From UBA10646 sp046296295 (GTDB lineage Bacteria; Bacteroidota; Bacteroidia; Chitinophagales; Chitinophagaceae), in NCBI GenBank assembly GCA_046296295.1, contig JBKBLG010000010.1, positions 1 through 64,000 on the forward strand: DNA of 64,000 bases. Reading direction: 5' to 3'. The notes under the pieces are model-generated. The model was given only the letters and a program-made list of their open reading frames with translations, was not told the DNA's origin and made no database searches. Positions 16,563 to 24,320 of this stretch are shown in pieces (the first letter of the stretch is position 1; every line of letters begins with the position of its first letter). Position numbers and translations under genes: made by a program.

Positions 16563-17984
16563 TTATAACATTGTAGTAGGACATACATATTCGGTTACCG
16601 GCAAATTTGTTTGTTCCTTAATTGCCTTAAAACCACCTTGTATATCAATTAAATGATGATATCCTCTAGCCTTTAATATTGAAATAAAAATCATAGAACG
16701 GTAACCACCGGCACAATGCACATAAGTGGGCACTTGCATAGGTATTTCGGCCATACGTTCATTAATAAAATCTAGCGGCAAGTTGTTAGCTTGTAATAGA
16801 TGTTCGCTATCAAACTCGCTTTTTTTACGAACGTCGAGTATAGATGTATTCGGATTATCTAGTAACACTTGTTCAAATGCTGCCGCGGAGATACTTGTAA
16901 CAAAATCAATTTCTTTATTCGCTGCTTTCCATGCATCAAAACCACCCTCTAAATAGCCAATACAATAATCGTAACCAACCCTAGCTAGTCTTATAATTAC
17001 TTCTTCAGCTCTACCTGCATCTGCTACTACTAAGATGGGTTGTTTTATATCTTGAATTAAAGTACCCACCCATGGGGCAAAATTACCATCAATACCTATA
17101 TTAATGCTTTTGGGAATGAAGCCTTTTGCAAATTCTTCTGGAGCTCTTGTATCAAGAATCAAAGCATCGGTTTCATTAGCGGCAGCTTCAAAAGCATTTA
17201 CCGTAAGGGCATGTGTACCTCTTTTTAAAACTTCATCAATAGTATCGTAGCCTTGAATATTCATTAATACGTTTAATGGGAAATATGCTGGTGGTGCTAC
17301 CAAGCCATTCAACAAAGTTTCAATAAATGCAGCTTTAGTAAGCTTAGGGTCAAGTGCGTAATTCACCTGCTTTTGGTGACCCAATGTATCAAAGGTTTCT
17401 TTACTCATATTCTTGCCACAAGCACTTCCAGCTCCATGTGCAGGATACACAATAACATCATCGGGCAAGGTCATAATTTTATTCCTAAGCGAATCGTATA
17501 AATGAGCCGCTAGCAACTCTTTGGTTAACGATGCGTTTACTTTTTGTGCCAAATCAGGGCGGCCTACATCGCCAATAAACAAGGTATCTCCTGTAAATAA
17601 GGCATACGGTTGTTCGGCTTCGTTATACAACAAATAACAAGTACTTTCCATGGTATGCCCTGGTGTATGAATCACTTTAATTTGTACAGCACCTAGTTGC
17701 AGCAGTTCACCATCTTTTGCTGCATAAAAATCAAACGCTGCTTGTGCTGTAGGGCCATACACAATAGTAGCACCGGTTTTCTTCGCAAGATCTAAATGAC
17801 CACTTACAAAATCGGCATGAAAATGTGTTTCTAAAACATACTTGATAGTAGCACCATTACGTTCTGCTTTTTGAATATATGGTTGCACTTCTCTTAACGG
17901 ATCTACAATAGCAGCTTCTCCATTACTTTCGATATAGTAAGCTCCATGAGCCAAACAACCGGTGTATAATTGCTCTACTTTCAT
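16563..17984 (-). CDS. Persulfide dioxygenase-rhodanese fusion
   Basis: I start at the Met at 17984 (MKVEQLYTGCLAHGAYYIES). An MBL-fold persulfide dioxygenase domain (about 1-240) carries ETHFHADFVSGH (iron ligands H54, H56, D58) and HTPGHTMEST. Two rhodanese domains follow. The first has Asp in place of the catalytic Cys (VVADAGRAEE), so it is probably structural. The second has an intact Cys in VHCAGGYRSM. Known enzymes of this type oxidise glutathione persulfide or related persulfides to sulfite, for sulfide detoxification. A Crp/Fnr-type palindrome lies at 18033-18046, about 50 bp upstream. Confidence 0.92.
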   Translation of the reverse strand: MKVEQLYTGCLAHGAYYIESNGEAAIVDPLREVQPYIQKAERNGATIKYVLETHFHADFVSGHLDLAKKTGATIVYGPTAQAAFDFYAAKDGELLQLGAVQIKVIHTPGHTMESTCYLLYNEAEQPYALFTGDTLFIGDVGRPDLAQKVNASLTKELLAAHLYDSLRNKIMTLPDDVIVYPAHGAGSACGKNMSKETFDTLGHQKQVNYALDPKLTKAAFIETLLNGLVAPPAYFPLNVLMNIQGYDTIDEVLKRGTHALTVNAFEAAANETDALILDTRAPEEFAKGFIPKSINIGIDGNFAPWVGTLIQDIKQPILVVADAGRAEEVIIRLARVGYDYCIGYLEGGFDAWKAANKEIDFVTSISAAAFEQVLLDNPNTSILDVRKKSEFDSEHLLQANNLPLDFINERMAEIPMQVPTYVHCAGGYRSMIFISILKARGYHHLIDIQGGFKAIKEQTNLPVTEYVCPTTML

Positions 17985-18032
17985 ATGTTGAATTTTAGGG
18001 AGCAAATTTCCCTTACGGTAAATGGATAAAAC

Positions 18033-18046
18033 ATGACTTTAGTCAC
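18033..18046 (-). promoter_or_regulatory. Crp/Fnr-type palindrome upstream of the persulfide dioxygenase gene
   Basis: ATGAC-TTTA-GTCAC is a near-perfect inverted repeat with the 5-4-5 spacing of the Crp/Fnr family. It matches the site at 18923 (GTGAT-TATC-GTCAC) in layout. The regulator encoded at 18933-19583 is the natural candidate. Confidence 0.5.
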
Positions 18047-18086
18047 ATTAGCTACTTATTAAAAGCAGCAGCAACTTTTTTAACAA

Positions 18087-18881
18087 CTAGGCTACGAACT
18101 CTTGATAGAGAATCAGTAAAGCCATCAATAATACGAACACACCAAAGGCACGTTTCAGACTTTGTGCTGGAACTTGCTTACTCCATTGAACCCCCAATAA
18201 CATACCTATAATAGCTGATGTAACAATTCCTAGAAATAAAGCAATATTCAAACCAGTATTAGATATACTAGCACCAAAACCAATCAACGATTTCACTCCG
18301 ATAATCAGTAGAGAAGTACCCACAGCAGTGGGCATTGGTAGCTTACTGATTAGCACCAAGGCAGGTATAATTAAAAACCCACCTCCGGCGCCAACTAAGC
18401 CTGTTAATGTACCCTCTGCAAACCCTTGAAGTAACAATAAACCAATGGCTTTGGTATTTAATGATGCATTAGTAGCTAAGGAAGTATTATTAGGCTTTCG
18501 CATCATAGATATCGATGCCAGCAGCATTACTATAGCAAATAGTACCATTAGGGCCTTATCACGTGGTATACTATAACTAGCTATATGAATGCTCTCTGGA
18601 ATAACAGGTAAAACCAACCGACGCACCATCAAAACAGCAATCGTACTTGGCAAGCCAAACAAAATAGCTATTCTAAAATTCACCTGTCGGGCTTTGAATT
18701 TTTTTGTTGCAGCAGCAATGCTGGTAATACCAACTATACCTAGCGAATAAGTAGTTGCAGCTAATGGGCTTACCTGAAACAGATATACTAAAACAGGAAC
18801 AGTGAGAATAGAACCACCACCACCGAGCATTCCCAGAGCAATGCCAATGCATAAACTGGCGAGGTATCCAACTATTTCCAT
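18087..18881 (-). CDS. TauE/SafE-family sulfite or sulfonate exporter
   Basis: The start at 18881 (MEIVGYLASLCIGIALGMLGGGGS) gives 264 residues with seven or eight hydrophobic segments. Both internal repeats carry the TauE signature (LGMLGGGGSILTVPVL and LTGLVGAGGGFLIIPALV). Sulfite is the product of the neighbouring persulfide dioxygenase, so sulfite export is the obvious job. A longer start at 18905 would run closer to the operator. The Crp/Fnr gene lies immediately upstream in the same direction. Confidence 0.88.
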   Translation of the reverse strand: MEIVGYLASLCIGIALGMLGGGGSILTVPVLVYLFQVSPLAATTYSLGIVGITSIAAATKKFKARQVNFRIAILFGLPSTIAVLMVRRLVLPVIPESIHIASYSIPRDKALMVLFAIVMLLASISMMRKPNNTSLATNASLNTKAIGLLLLQGFAEGTLTGLVGAGGGFLIIPALVLISKLPMPTAVGTSLLIIGVKSLIGFGASISNTGLNIALFLGIVTSAIIGMLLGVQWSKQVPAQSLKRAFGVFVLLMALLILYQEFVA

Positions 18882-18922
18882 ATACTTTTTTGCAAAACAA
18901 CACACCTACCAACATAGTAAGT

Positions 18923-18936
18923 GTGATTATCGTCAC
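18923..18936 (-). promoter_or_regulatory. Crp/Fnr-type palindrome upstream of tauE-like gene
   Basis: GTGAT-TATC-GTCAC lies between the regulator stop codon, which it overlaps, and the exporter start. It also fits the E. coli CRP pattern TGTGA-N6-TCAC. Confidence 0.5.
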
Positions 18937-19583
18937 GTTAAAGATGCATTTAAATTTTTCAAAAGTACATGCTGCTTTTGTAATTCAACTACACCTCTTT
19001 CTGCAAGCTTCTTCATAAGTCTCGAAATAACCTCTCTCGATGAATTAAGTTCTTGTGCTATTTCAGTAAAAGAAGTTGTTAAAATGTTGGTTTTCATTGT
19101 AGTTTGATACTTACGTAAATAAAACACCAAACGCTCATCCATATTCCGAAAAGCTACTTGATCTATCGTTTGTAATAGCTCTTCAAATCTGCTTCTATAG
19201 TTATCAATCACAAAAGCGTACCAAGAACGGTACTGCCCCATCCAACGCTCCATTTGTTCTAATGGAACGGTTAATACTTCTGCAGCAGTTTCGGCCTTGG
19301 CCATAATTTGGCTAGTTTCTCTGCGGCTTGCACAAATCAACGATAACGCACATGCCTGGCCGGGTTGCAAGTAATACATAAGATATTCATTGCCCTCATC
19401 ATCTTCTCTAAACACTTTAATAGTGCCACTTACCACCAACATGGTAGAGCGAATATTTTGCCCTGTTTTCATAACAATTTCTTCGGGCAAATAATGTTTT
19501 AACTGAGCGTGTGTTGTTACTTCATCTATCAAATCTTGCTCGAAACCCGGGAAAATCTCCTTCACTGAAAATTGTTGTTCCAT
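18933..19583 (-). CDS. Crp/Fnr-family regulator of the sulfur island
   Basis: The 216-residue protein has a cyclic-nucleotide-binding-type beta barrel (about 20-125) and a C-terminal helix-turn-helix (TEIAQELNSSREVISRLMKKLAE shortened: EIAQELNSSREVISRLMKKL). No N-terminal iron-sulfur cysteine cluster is seen, and the only cysteine region is ACALSLICASR. In other bacteria regulators of this kind beside persulfide dioxygenase genes respond to reactive sulfur; a role for the cysteines of ALSLIC here is inference. Two palindromes that suit this family precede the exporter and the dioxygenase genes. Confidence 0.88.
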   Translation of the reverse strand: MEQQFSVKEIFPGFEQDLIDEVTTHAQLKHYLPEEIVMKTGQNIRSTMLVVSGTIKVFREDDEGNEYLMYYLQPGQACALSLICASRRETSQIMAKAETAAEVLTVPLEQMERWMGQYRSWYAFVIDNYRSRFEELLQTIDQVAFRNMDERLVFYLRKYQTTMKTNILTTSFTEIAQELNSSREVISRLMKKLAERGVVELQKQHVLLKNLNASLT

Positions 19584-19936
19584 ACGATAAAGATATGTAA
19601 CTGTATAAGGCTTTGTTATTATTGTAGGAATTTACTTAAGTAAATGTAAGCCAACATTATACATTCATACCTATTAGCCGCCCAAACACATATAGTATAT
19701 TTTCACTTCATTTTATATCCTTAAATTTTCAGTAAGTACAGGTTCACTAGAGTAATAAACAAGGCACACCTACTTTTACTGTAAAGAAAAAAGTAATATA
19801 CCATTTTAGTAGTTACACCTTTCGGTAAATGGATGGTATTGTTTATGAAGTAATAGCCTTCCCAATTAACTCCTATCATGCTGCTTCACTCAGCAGAATG
19901 CTATATAAAATAAAAAAAAGCGGCTGGCCGCTTTTT
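19584..19936. other. 353-bp intergenic region
   Basis: AT-rich, without a convincing gene. It contains a perfect palindrome ATTTACTTAAGTAAAT (19630-19645), one dispersed-motif variant CCTTTCGGTAAAT (19818-19830) and, at its right end, the terminator of the following leftward gene. Confidence 0.6.
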
Positions 19937-19938
19937 TT
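19913..19938 (-). terminator. Terminator of the 19937-22075 gene
   Basis: AAAAAAAGCGG pairs with CCGCTTTTTTT around a CTGG loop, directly at the stop codon of the leftward gene. Read leftwards it ends in a T run. Confidence 0.85.
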
Positions 19939-22075
19939 ATTCAGATCTTTCAAGCAATCGTTGGTATGCCATGATAAAAATGGCACCTAAATTTTTATGA
20001 GGTGGTACATAATCGTCAAACTTTTCATTATTACTAAAGGTTCTGCTCAAGTCTTTCCACATTGTTGGCCAATCTAAATCTTTACCTTGTCTTAGAGTTT
20101 CAAGAATAACACCAATCATACCTTGATTAATAATTCCTGTTCCTACTTGCTTACTTGCAATAATATGTGCTTCTGGTGTAATTTTAAGTACTTCATTTAA
20201 GTTATTGTAACCCCCGCAACTACCTAAAATAACCAACTTAGCTGTTGCCGATAATTGTTCAATGGTACTTCTTAAATAATAACTATGCCCACGATGTATT
20301 ACAACGGAGGGTGGCAAATTATTTTCCATTAAGTATTGGTGCATGGCCGCTTGTGCCTTTGCATCTAAATCTTGGGTTTCATCTAAGGGCTTATTCGCAA
20401 CAATAGTAATGGGTGTACCACTAGTTGAATTAACAATCACAAATTGGTCATTTGATTGAATACGCCACAAACCACTACTAAAATTGCGAATGAAGGCATT
20501 GAATATATTAAAACCATCTTTATCGCCGTAGAAAAATTGCTCAATTACAACACGGCCTTTGTTATTTTTTAAACGTTGCAAGGGCATTGTAAATACTGGT
20601 GGTATATGCAAAGTAGTACTTACATCAATATTATTACCAGGCTCCATACTTTTAAACAACACATCAAGAACATAATAAATGTTTTTTGCCCTTATATTAT
20701 CATTAGCTATCGCGTAGGTCAAATTTGCTGATACACGTTGCAACATAAGTTGTTGTAGTGCTGTATTTGTAATACTTACATAACTATCGGCCACATCAAC
20801 AGCATCTTCAAATCCATCAGTTTTATCAAGTCCATTTACAAAAGCCTTCATGAGCAATTGAGCATTACGAGCTTCCATACGAGCTAAAAAATCATCAAGT
20901 GTATTATAGCCTGCTGCCATGCGTATCCATTTACGGAAGTGATTGAATCTAACACTCATAAGCATGCTATCGGCAGTGGTAGTACCTAATTTCTCAAACA
21001 TACGCTTATATACGCCGAGGTAGCTACTTGTATAAATCTCTTCATCCCCTAAAACACATAAGTAGTAAAGCTCTTGCGGTGTTAGTGGCTGAAGACATTT
21101 AAACCTTACTGCATCGTCTGCATCGTGTAATCCATTAATTTCATTTATAAATACTTCTTTTGCTTTTTGGCGCAATCGGTTTTCTAATGTTTTGTACACT
21201 AGGGGTGTATCTTTAAAACGCATTCTATCTGCATATTCTATCTGTGTTTTTACCAATAGTTTGTAGTATGCAACACTATCTGCTATCACAGCATCAATGG
21301 CTTGTATCGTAGTTTTACCTTTATACAAATCATCGAGAAAACAGAAATACTGCCTACCAGATTTGCTAGTGGCCAGCCCTGCAATAGTAGCCACTAATGG
21401 ATTGGTGTGTTGTTGTATTCGCTTACCCAATGCGTTCGGTGCTGATGCATAGTTGTATAAAGCTTCGGGGTCTCGCAATGCAGCAAGCGCTAATAAGCTG
21501 TCTGCAAAATATACTTGTGGGTATTGACTTAAAATAGTGAGTGTACGATTCGGAAAAGCATCGCATTCTTTAAGCAGTAGTATTTCTTTTGAAGCTGCTA
21601 AGCCTTCATTATCCTGAAATGAGAATGATTTAATAAGAATATTACCAACTTCTCGCTTAGCAGCAATTATCGCTGGTAATATACTCTTTTGCTGCATTTC
21701 TAGTAGTGTAGCTTGTTGATAACTTTGCAGTACATGATGAAGCAACCGCCTATTAATTCTCCCGTACCTTACATCGCTGTAAAAAGTATTTAAAACATCG
21801 TTGAGACCTCTTAAGAATTTTATTTTATCGTTGTTATTAAGTTGCTGATTTTGTTCTATGCTCACTTGATACCGATATATCATTTGCCGTAAGGTATCAA
21901 AACCATCTATTTTAAAATCATTAAGCTGTGTAGTATTCTTTTGTATTTGCTCATGAAAAAGTTGCCGCATTACTGGTATGGCAGGCATACTGTCTGCTGC
22001 TTGAGCTTGTGCTACTGCAGCTTTCGCAAGCACTATTAAAAAGAAACTAACTAAAATTAAACCACGTAACATCAT
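19937..22075 (-). CDS. Secreted protein with caspase-clan-like C-terminal domain
   Basis: The start at 22075 gives 712 residues with a Sec signal peptide (MMLRGLILVSFFLIVLAKAAVAQAQA). Most of the length is helical and unassigned. Counting from the longer start at 22102, the C-terminal 150 residues contain VVIHRGHSYY (His603 and His606) and then KLVILGSCGGYNN (Cys629) about 23-26 residues later. A short strand, H-x-x-x, a helix, then a hydrophobic strand ending G-S-C-G-G is the layout of clan CD cysteine peptidases (caspase, gingipain, CHAT). I therefore suggest a protease-like or CHAT-like domain. Sequence similarity beyond the two motifs is not established, and the gene stands alone. Confidence 0.6.
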   Translation of the reverse strand: MMLRGLILVSFFLIVLAKAAVAQAQAADSMPAIPVMRQLFHEQIQKNTTQLNDFKIDGFDTLRQMIYRYQVSIEQNQQLNNNDKIKFLRGLNDVLNTFYSDVRYGRINRRLLHHVLQSYQQATLLEMQQKSILPAIIAAKREVGNILIKSFSFQDNEGLAASKEILLLKECDAFPNRTLTILSQYPQVYFADSLLALAALRDPEALYNYASAPNALGKRIQQHTNPLVATIAGLATSKSGRQYFCFLDDLYKGKTTIQAIDAVIADSVAYYKLLVKTQIEYADRMRFKDTPLVYKTLENRLRQKAKEVFINEINGLHDADDAVRFKCLQPLTPQELYYLCVLGDEEIYTSSYLGVYKRMFEKLGTTTADSMLMSVRFNHFRKWIRMAAGYNTLDDFLARMEARNAQLLMKAFVNGLDKTDGFEDAVDVADSYVSITNTALQQLMLQRVSANLTYAIANDNIRAKNIYYVLDVLFKSMEPGNNIDVSTTLHIPPVFTMPLQRLKNNKGRVVIEQFFYGDKDGFNIFNAFIRNFSSGLWRIQSNDQFVIVNSTSGTPITIVANKPLDETQDLDAKAQAAMHQYLMENNLPPSVVIHRGHSYYLRSTIEQLSATAKLVILGSCGGYNNLNEVLKITPEAHIIASKQVGTGIINQGMIGVILETLRQGKDLDWPTMWKDLSRTFSNNEKFDDYVPPHKNLGAIFIMAYQRLLERSE

Positions 22076-22178
22076 TGTATTCGAACGATTAGCCAATAAC
22101 AAATGTACACTTTACCTACCGCTTTACTGTTTAACAATTAGATAATGTCATAGGATGTATTAGCTTTATGGTTGAAAT

Positions 22179-22186
22179 TATTTTTG
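22179..22186 (+). promoter_or_regulatory. -7 box (TATTTTTG) of the response regulator gene
   Basis: TATTTTTG matches TAnnTTTG exactly and ends 10 bp before the ATG at 22197 (17 bp before a second possible ATG at 22203). The leader would be very short. Confidence 0.45.
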
Positions 22187-22196
22187 TGTAAACATT

Positions 22197-22883
22197 ATGT
22201 TAATGGAATCAAAGGCCAAAAAAATACTGATTGCCGACGATGAACCTGATATTCTTGAAATTATCAGCTATAATTTGTCGAAGGAAGGATATGAGATTAT
22301 TACCGCTAAAGATGGACAAGAAGCAATAGACTTAGCAAAGCAAGTACAACCCGACTTGATTATTCTTGACATAATGATGCCTAAAAAAACAGGTATCGAA
22401 GTTTGTGCTTATCTACGCAGTCAAACTAGTTTTAACGATACGCTAATTATTTTCCTTACTGCCTTGAACGATGAAAGTTCGCAAATAAAAGGTTTAGAAA
22501 TCGGTGCGGATGATTACATAAGCAAACCCATTAGCCCCAAAGTGCTGGTAAGTAGAGTTAACGCCATATTTCGACGCCTACCGAAAGAGCAAGAAGGCAA
22601 AGCGATACAAATTGATAATATAAACATTGACCCGAACCGGTTTGTTGTAACTGTAAGTGGTACCGAAATAGTATTGGCAAAAAAAGAATTTGAACTATTA
22701 TACCTACTTGCAAGTAAGCCAGGCAGAGTTTTTTTACGCAACGAAATACTGAGCCAAGTATGGGGTGCCGATGTTATTGTTGGCGATAGAACTATTGATG
22801 TACACATCCGTAAGATTCGCCAAAAAATGGGCATTGATTGTATTACTACTGTTAAAGGGGTTGGATACAAATTTGAATTGTAA
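22197..22883 (+). CDS. phoB: OmpR/PhoB-family response regulator
   Basis: The 228-residue protein has a receiver domain (1-125) with the acidic pair DDEPD, phosphoacceptor Asp in LIILDIMMPKKTG and Lys in YISKPIS. A winged-helix output domain (about 135-228) has the OmpR signature SQVWGADVIVGDRTIDVHIR and KGVGYKFEL. A PhoR-like kinase follows, and Pit, DUF47 and a TonB receptor with a Pho-box-like array lie within 7 kb. This supports PhoB over other OmpR-type assignments. The gene name is an inference from context. Confidence 0.85.
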   Translation: MLMESKAKKILIADDEPDILEIISYNLSKEGYEIITAKDGQEAIDLAKQVQPDLIILDIMMPKKTGIEVCAYLRSQTSFNDTLIIFLTALNDESSQIKGLEIGADDYISKPISPKVLVSRVNAIFRRLPKEQEGKAIQIDNINIDPNRFVVTVSGTEIVLAKKEFELLYLLASKPGRVFLRNEILSQVWGADVIVGDRTIDVHIRKIRQKMGIDCITTVKGVGYKFEL

Positions 22884-22893
22884 CTGATTTTTC

Positions 22894-22946
22894 TTTTACC
22901 GTAAGGGTAAATGCTTGCCAACCACGAAGCATTTACCCTTTTTTTG
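22894..22946 (+). terminator. Terminator between regulator and kinase, containing a dispersed motif copy
   Basis: AAGGGTAAATGCTT (22903-22916) pairs perfectly with AAGCATTTACCCTT (22927-22940), followed by a T run. The left arm overlaps the dispersed motif TTTTACCGTAAGG (22894-22906). It would reduce transcription into the kinase gene. Confidence 0.8.
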
Positions 22947-22973
22947 TAATATGCATACACTAAATAACAACAC

Positions 22974-24029
22974 TTGTTTACTACAAAAAACTTAACACCC
23001 AATCAATTATCTGCATTAACAGCAGTGCTACTGAGTATGCCAATTAGCTTGGGCATATATGTTATTCGCCCCGATTGGAAGATTGCATTAATTTCATTAG
23101 TTGTAATTTTTATAGGAAGTTATTTTTTAATACGATTCGTATTACAATGGTTTATTTACCGAAAAATAAAGCTCATTTATAAATTCATTTATCAAACGAA
23201 AGCCTCAAAAAAAGAAGAGATGTATTACAAATACATTCTTCCACAAAAAGGTATTGATGAAGTACGCGAAGATGTTGAGCGTTGGGCTATTCAACGCAAA
23301 AGCGAAATTGAAGAACTTAGAAACAACGAAGTGTTCAGAAGAGAGTTTTTACAAAATTTATCGCATGAGTTTAAAACACCCATTTTCGCTATTCAAGGCT
23401 ATGTTGACACCTTGCTAGGTGGTGCACTTGATAACCCTAAAGTAAGTACTCGGTTTTTAGAAAATGCTAGTAAAAATGTAGACAGGCTAGTACATCTTGT
23501 AAGCGATTTAGATGAAATTACAAGGCTGGAAACAGGCGAGCAGCCTCTATATAAAGAGAACTTTATTATTCAAGATATGATTAAAGAAGTATTTGAAGCA
23601 CTAAGCCTACAAACAGCATCTAGTAATATTGATTGTTCCATCAAAAAAGGTTGCGAATTACCTATTACTGTATTTGCCGATAAATCTAAAATTAAGCAGG
23701 TAATTACCAACCTTGTAACCAATGCAACTAAATATGGTAAGCAGGGTGGCCATATTGTGGCAAGTGTGTATCAAACAGATGGCGAACGTGTACTTGTTGA
23801 AATTGGCGACGATGGCATTGGTATTAGCGAAGAACACTTACCTCGAATTTTTGAACGTTTTTACAGAACCGATAGAGGTAGAAGTCGCAATGCTGGAGGC
23901 ACAGGCCTTGGGCTTGCAATTTGTAAGCATATTATTGAGGCACATGGCCAAAGCATACATGTACGTAGCAAAGTAGATATTGGCACCACCTTCGGATTCA
24001 CACTCGATGGTCGTAAAGAAGGTGCTTAA
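22974..24029 (+). CDS. phoR: PhoR-like sensor histidine kinase
   Basis: The 351-residue kinase has two N-terminal membrane helices (about 15-58), a linker, a HisKA domain with FLQNLSHEFKTPIF, and a complete HATPase: N-box NLVTNATKYG, G1 EIGDDGIGI, F-box IFERFYRTD, G2 GGTGLGLAIC. No periplasmic sensor domain is present, as in many PhoR proteins. The frame opens with TTG at 22974; no ATG is available in a fitting position before the first helix, so a TTG start is likely. A terminator hairpin separates it from phoB, an unusual arrangement for a two-component operon. Confidence 0.85.
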   Translation: MFTTKNLTPNQLSALTAVLLSMPISLGIYVIRPDWKIALISLVVIFIGSYFLIRFVLQWFIYRKIKLIYKFIYQTKASKKEEMYYKYILPQKGIDEVREDVERWAIQRKSEIEELRNNEVFRREFLQNLSHEFKTPIFAIQGYVDTLLGGALDNPKVSTRFLENASKNVDRLVHLVSDLDEITRLETGEQPLYKENFIIQDMIKEVFEALSLQTASSNIDCSIKKGCELPITVFADKSKIKQVITNLVTNATKYGKQGGHIVASVYQTDGERVLVEIGDDGIGISEEHLPRIFERFYRTDRGRSRNAGGTGLGLAICKHIIEAHGQSIHVRSKVDIGTTFGFTLDGRKEGA

Positions 24030-24262
24030 GCATACCAATAGTTTTTAATTAAGTACCTTACGGTAAATGATTAAACACATACCTACTACTACGCCAATAC
24101 CTATTTTATAAAGCAATAAAGCCACTATAGAAATAGCGGCCGTCATAAGAAAATCTACTATTGTTCTTGCTTGCTTTGCAAATGTTATACCCCAATGTAA
24201 AGCATATATGAAGCTTGTAATAACTATACATTAATATTTTACCGAAAGGTATGATGCATAAG

Positions 24263-24300
24263 ATGAAATAGGCGTTGCATATATGCAACGCCTATTTCAT
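24263..24300. terminator. Perfect 38-bp palindrome, bidirectional terminator
   Basis: Two 19-bp arms (core AATAGGCGTTGCATA) pair without mismatch. It lies between the convergent kinase and lipoprotein genes, 20 bp from the stop of the latter, with A- and T-rich ends. A motif variant TTTTACCGAAAGG lies just left (24237-24249). Confidence 0.8.
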
Positions 24301-24320
24301 TTCTGTAAATCAAAACTCAA

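Noticed and set aside
19630..19645. Perfect palindrome ATTTACTTAAGTAAAT as an origin or recombination site
   Set aside because: It resembles a variant of the dispersed palindromes and there is no DnaA-box cluster or integrase nearby.
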